DNA of 8,451 nt. Source: Anaerolineales bacterium. Its GTDB lineage: Bacteria > Chloroflexota > Anaerolineae > Anaerolineales > E44-bin32. The position numbers were made by a program, and so were the translations under genes. Every line of letters starts with the position of its first letter. Within the stretch, counting starts at the first letter, position 1. Shown here piece by piece: positions 6,541 through 8,451 of the stretch. Under the pieces are notes generated by a model. The model was not told the DNA's origin. It saw only the letters and a program-made list of their open reading frames with translations, and made no database searches. The DNA lies in the NCBI GenBank assembly GCA_011772595.1, contig WVZH01000002.1:32573-41023 (forward strand). The letters are read 5' to 3'.

Positions 6541-7353
6541 TCATGGCCACCGGATCGTCGTTGGTTTGGTGTAGCCATGTTTTTCGACAGCATACACCAC
6601 TCCGTTGGAAGGGCGGGAACAGGTTTGTTCATCCGTCAACGTCAAGGACGTGGTGTCCGAATGGTATACGACATCGACAAGGTACCCATGCAGGCAGACT
6701 TGCGCCATAACCATGTACCCGCGATCGTCGTCCTCTGTCATCCGTACCGGCTTCCAATAGAGCGTCACCTGATCCCCCTTCCGCTCCCCCCAGGCCCTAT
6801 TAGGAGCATCATACAGCGACGATTTTGGTAACGGATGGTAATACTCCACCACCGAGAAGATGTCCCCATCTACCTCCACAACCGAGGCCGATATCCAACA
6901 AGCCCAATGCTGCTTGTCCCAACTCACCCAGAGCCAACTTCCATCGCGATTACGATTCCATAGAACACCGTGATCACCTGGATAAAAATCGCCGGCGTGC
7001 AGGTAGGCCACGTTGGGGCCGTAGCGACAGTGGGATTGCACCTTCACCGTGACATCCGGATAGTCAAATGTGGGCGTCGGAGTGATGGTGGGGGTTGGCG
7101 TGATCGTTGGGGTTGGCGTGATGGTCGGTGTTGAGGTCTCCGTGGGTGTGGACGTGAAAGTGGGAGTGGGTGTGGGTGTGCGCGTGTTGGTGGGCGTGAA
7201 AGTGGCCGTCGATGTCGACGTGGGAGTTGGTGTTTCCGTGGCGAAGAGTGACAAAGGCATACTGCAAGCCGTTAAAATCATCGCCAAGAGCATGAATGCG
7301 CCAAGAATGTCTCCACGGAGATGCACCACACCGGATCGTCGACGAACGCTCAT
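6541..7353 (-). CDS. Lipoprotein 2, paralogue of lipoprotein 1
   Basis: Predicted lipoprotein of 270 residues. An Arg-rich N-terminus precedes a hydrophobic stretch ending in the lipobox LTAC, with Cys30 the lipidation site. Residues 40-96 are a Thr/Pro linker including a repeated ITPTPT. An SH3-like domain follows (about 101-163; HCRYGP...GDHGVLWNRN...GSWLWV...CWISASVV), then a fibronectin-like domain (about 185-270) ending IRWP. Cys109/Cys152 are 43 residues apart and Cys220/Cys245 are 25 apart, exactly as in lipoprotein 1. The strings CRYGP, YLVDV and IRWP are shared. The start has a strong ribosome site, GGAGAGG at 7357-7363. It is convergent with the acyltransferase and divergent from lipoprotein 3. 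Function is unknown. Confidence 0.88.
   Translation of the reverse strand: MSVRRRSGVVHLRGDILGAFMLLAMILTACSMPLSLFATETPTPTSTSTATFTPTNTRTPTPTPTFTSTPTETSTPTITPTPTITPTPTITPTPTFDYPDVTVKVQSHCRYGPNVAYLHAGDFYPGDHGVLWNRNRDGSWLWVSWDKQHWACWISASVVEVDGDIFSVVEYYHPLPKSSLYDAPNRAWGERKGDQVTLYWKPVRMTEDDDRGYMVMAQVCLHGYLVDVVYHSDTTSLTLTDEQTCSRPSNGVVYAVEKHGYTKPTTIRWP
7082..7135. repeat. Three 18-bp tandem repeats in the linker of lipoprotein 2
   Basis: Three units begin at 7082, 7100 and 7118, each starting GTGAT and differing at a few positions. On the minus strand they encode the repeated hexapeptide made of Thr, Pro and Ile in the linker. The period is a multiple of three, so copy changes would lengthen or shorten the linker without a frameshift. 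Confidence 0.75.
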
Positions 7354-7356
7354 TTT

Positions 7357-7363
7357 CCTCTCC
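7357..7363 (-). promoter_or_regulatory. Ribosome binding site of lipoprotein 2
   Basis: GGAGAGG on the minus strand ends three bases before ATG 7353 and supports the long, Arg-rich N-terminus of the signal peptide rather than an internal Met. Confidence 0.65.
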
Positions 7364-7390
7364 TACATGCCTGCCCAATGATTCTTGTGA

Positions 7391-7420
7391 ATTGTAGGTC
7401 GGTCTTATACTCCCCCGCAA
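7391..7420 (-). promoter_or_regulatory. Possible promoter of lipoprotein 2
   Basis: On the minus strand TTGCGG (7415-7420) is followed by an 18-base spacer and TACAAT (7391-7396), matching the -10 consensus at five of six positions. It lies about 38 bases from the start codon. Confidence 0.4.
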
Positions 7421-7504
7421 TAAGGCATTGGGGCTGTTTTCCGGCATTGATAGTCCTCCAACGGACCAAATATCTATCGTCACCCCTAGGGTAAAAGTAC
7501 GGCA

Positions 7505-7532
7505 TTGCCCTCCCCTATGGAAGTTGTATGAT
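7505..7532 (+). promoter_or_regulatory. Possible promoter of lipoprotein 3 with overlapping palindrome
   Basis: TTGCCC (7505-7510), a 16-base spacer and TATGAT (7527-7532) form a reasonable sigma-70-type promoter. A perfect 12-bp palindrome, TGATCATGATCA (7529-7540), overlaps the -10 box, a position from which a bound regulator could block transcription. Confidence 0.4.
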
Positions 7533-7571
7533 CATGATCAGGATTTGACCGAGAACCTGGAGAACGACCCC

Positions 7572-8180
7572 ATGAAAGCACGCTTCCTTACCCTGTTGGG
7601 CACAACAATCCTGGCGAGTATTGCATGCGCAGGAGCACGACAAGTAGAACCCCTCCCAGAAATCTCGACGGATACCCCGATTCCAACCCCACTGCCGACG
7701 GCCACACCCTTCCCAACCCCTCAGCCCCCAGCAAACCCGCCATCAGCGTTGCCCGCTGACAGCGATCTTCGGGATTTAGTTGAGTACGCGAACGAAATGC
7801 AACCGCTCCTCGTAGAAGCTGGATTCTTATTACAACAGGATGGGGAGATTTTAAAGGCTTCCGAAGAAGGGAATGACGTCGTCCTCTGTGATGGCCGGCT
7901 GGCTGCCGACAACGAGAGCATGAAGGGCATCATGGAGACCGTCCGATCTATCAGCCCTCCTGAAGACGCGCAGGTGATCCACGATCTCGTGCTCCGTAGC
8001 GGTGAGGCATGGACCGAAGCTCTCGATAACGTCGAGCTCTTTTGCGACACGGGCAATCAACTCTACAAAGTTCCGGCGGTACTCAAATTCTGGGAAGCAG
8101 CTGCTTCCCTCCAGGATGCCGGTAACCGCTTTTGGCTCCTCCTGATGGCAAAGGGGGTTGAGGATTGGGTCCAGCGTTAA
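7572..8180 (+). CDS. Lipoprotein 3 with Pro-rich linker and unrecognised helical domain
   Basis: Predicted lipoprotein of 202 residues whose mature domain I do not recognise. The signal peptide ends in SIAC, making Cys19 the likely lipidation site, a slightly weak lipobox because Ser is at -3. Residues about 30-60 are a Pro/Thr-rich spacer. Residues about 64-202 are charged and rich in Leu, Ala and Glu, as in a helical bundle, with two cysteines (Cys106 and Cys158) that could pair outside the cell. GGAG at 7559-7562 precedes the ATG at 7572. An in-frame ATG at 7428 would add 48 residues and bury the signal peptide, so it is rejected. The gene is divergent from lipoprotein 2 and differs from it in the folded domain. 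Confidence 0.83.
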   Translation: MKARFLTLLGTTILASIACAGARQVEPLPEISTDTPIPTPLPTATPFPTPQPPANPPSALPADSDLRDLVEYANEMQPLLVEAGFLLQQDGEILKASEEGNDVVLCDGRLAADNESMKGIMETVRSISPPEDAQVIHDLVLRSGEAWTEALDNVELFCDTGNQLYKVPAVLKFWEAAASLQDAGNRFWLLLMAKGVEDWVQR

Positions 8181-8242
8181 ACGTGAGTGGCAATCAATCT
8201 CCCATGTTAATCACGCTCCACATCCGAACTTCGAACAAAACC

Positions 8243-8264
8243 GCCCGACCATCAGTGATCGGGC
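8243..8264 (-). terminator. Terminator-like hairpin facing leftward
   Basis: GCCCGA (8243-8248) pairs with TCGGGC (8259-8264), with a mismatch and two further pairs inside and a four-base loop. On the minus strand the stem is followed by GG and then TTTTG, as in an intrinsic terminator. On the plus strand no T run follows, so it serves lipoprotein 3 (ending 63 bases earlier) less well. It implies a leftward transcript coming from the repeat array or beyond. Confidence 0.5.
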
Positions 8265-8331
8265 TCATGGCTCAAGGCTTTCCGGGCCTGCGGTGAGTGC
8301 GCTTCAGTGACATTTTGGAGATTCTAAGTTC

Positions 8332-8451
8332 ACAGCAGGCCGGGCTCCCATGCCCGGCCGTCGGTCCACAGGAGATTGTATCTTTACAGCAGGCCGGGCT
8401 CCCATGCCCGGCCGTCGGTCCACCGGAGATTGTATCTTTACAGCAGGCCGG
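8332..8451. repeat. 54-bp tandem repeat array with internal hairpin, cut by the window edge
   Basis: Units begin at 8332, 8386 and 8440; the first two are complete and differ only at 8370 (A) versus 8424 (C), and the third is cut after 12 bases. A degenerate partial unit (11 of 15 positions) lies at 8317-8331. Each unit holds GGCCGGGC and GCCCGGCC as perfect 8-bp arms around a six-base loop, for example 8338-8359. There are no unique spacers, so it is not a CRISPR array. The array could be an intergenic minisatellite, a structured RNA repeat or the coding sequence of an 18-residue repeat. Confidence 0.9.

Noticed and set aside
6441..6710. 89-codon plus-strand frame after the acyltransferase
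   Set aside because: Most of it is antisense to the C-terminal domain of lipoprotein 2, and the composition is not protein-like.
7064..7483. Minus-strand frame with a striking His-rich stretch resembling a metal-binding protein
   Set aside because: It is the Thr/Pro linker of lipoprotein 2 read out of frame (ACN/CCN codons shifted to CAC/CAN). The real frame has a ribosome site, lipobox and paralogue.
8332..8451. CRISPR array
   Set aside because: The whole 54-bp unit is repeated with one substitution and there are no variable spacers; no cas genes are in the window.

Overview
The window looks like a piece of a bacterial chromosome of moderate GC content, most likely from the Chloroflexota (Anaerolineae-like). 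This is an inference from protein style. Three predicted lipoproteins carry Thr/Pro linkers, two of them followed by an SH3-like domain, and the acyltransferase has an Asn-His...Glu motif I of a kind I associate with that phylum. No rRNA, tRNA, insertion sequence or CRISPR array was seen.

Layout from left to right. Positions 1-217 hold no convincing gene. Positions 218-3367 (minus) encode a DNA polymerase III alpha subunit of about 1049 residues, of the compact DnaE2/error-prone type, with an intact polymerase active site but a decayed PHP domain. A 448-base gap (3368-3815) separates it from a divergent lipoprotein and contains several clean inverted repeats. Lipoprotein 1 (3816-4598, plus) is followed by a two-gene operon. 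This pairs a diacylglycerol-kinase-family lipid kinase (4747-5685) with a PlsC-type acyltransferase (5682-6356), and the stop and start codons overlap as GTGA. Convergent to it is lipoprotein 2 (6541-7353, minus), a paralogue of lipoprotein 1 with the same domain order and the same cysteine spacing. Divergent from that is lipoprotein 3 (7572-8180, plus), with an unrecognised, probably helical domain. The right end carries a leftward-facing terminator-like hairpin (8243-8264) and the start of a 54-bp tandem repeat array (8332 to the edge), each unit holding an 8-bp GC-rich inverted repeat.

How the genes may work together. The kinase and acyltransferase are very probably co-translated and act on membrane lipids. 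The kinase would phosphorylate a diacylglycerol-like or other lipid alcohol, and the acyltransferase would acylate a lysolipid phosphate. The lipoproteins are envelope proteins facing outward; their link to the lipid genes is only by position. The polymerase is functionally separate.

The parts most worth a second look are the 54-bp repeat array, the paralogous four-cysteine lipoproteins that flank the lipid operon in opposite orientation, and the structured leader upstream of lipoprotein 1. I found no clear evidence of a wholly new multi-gene system.
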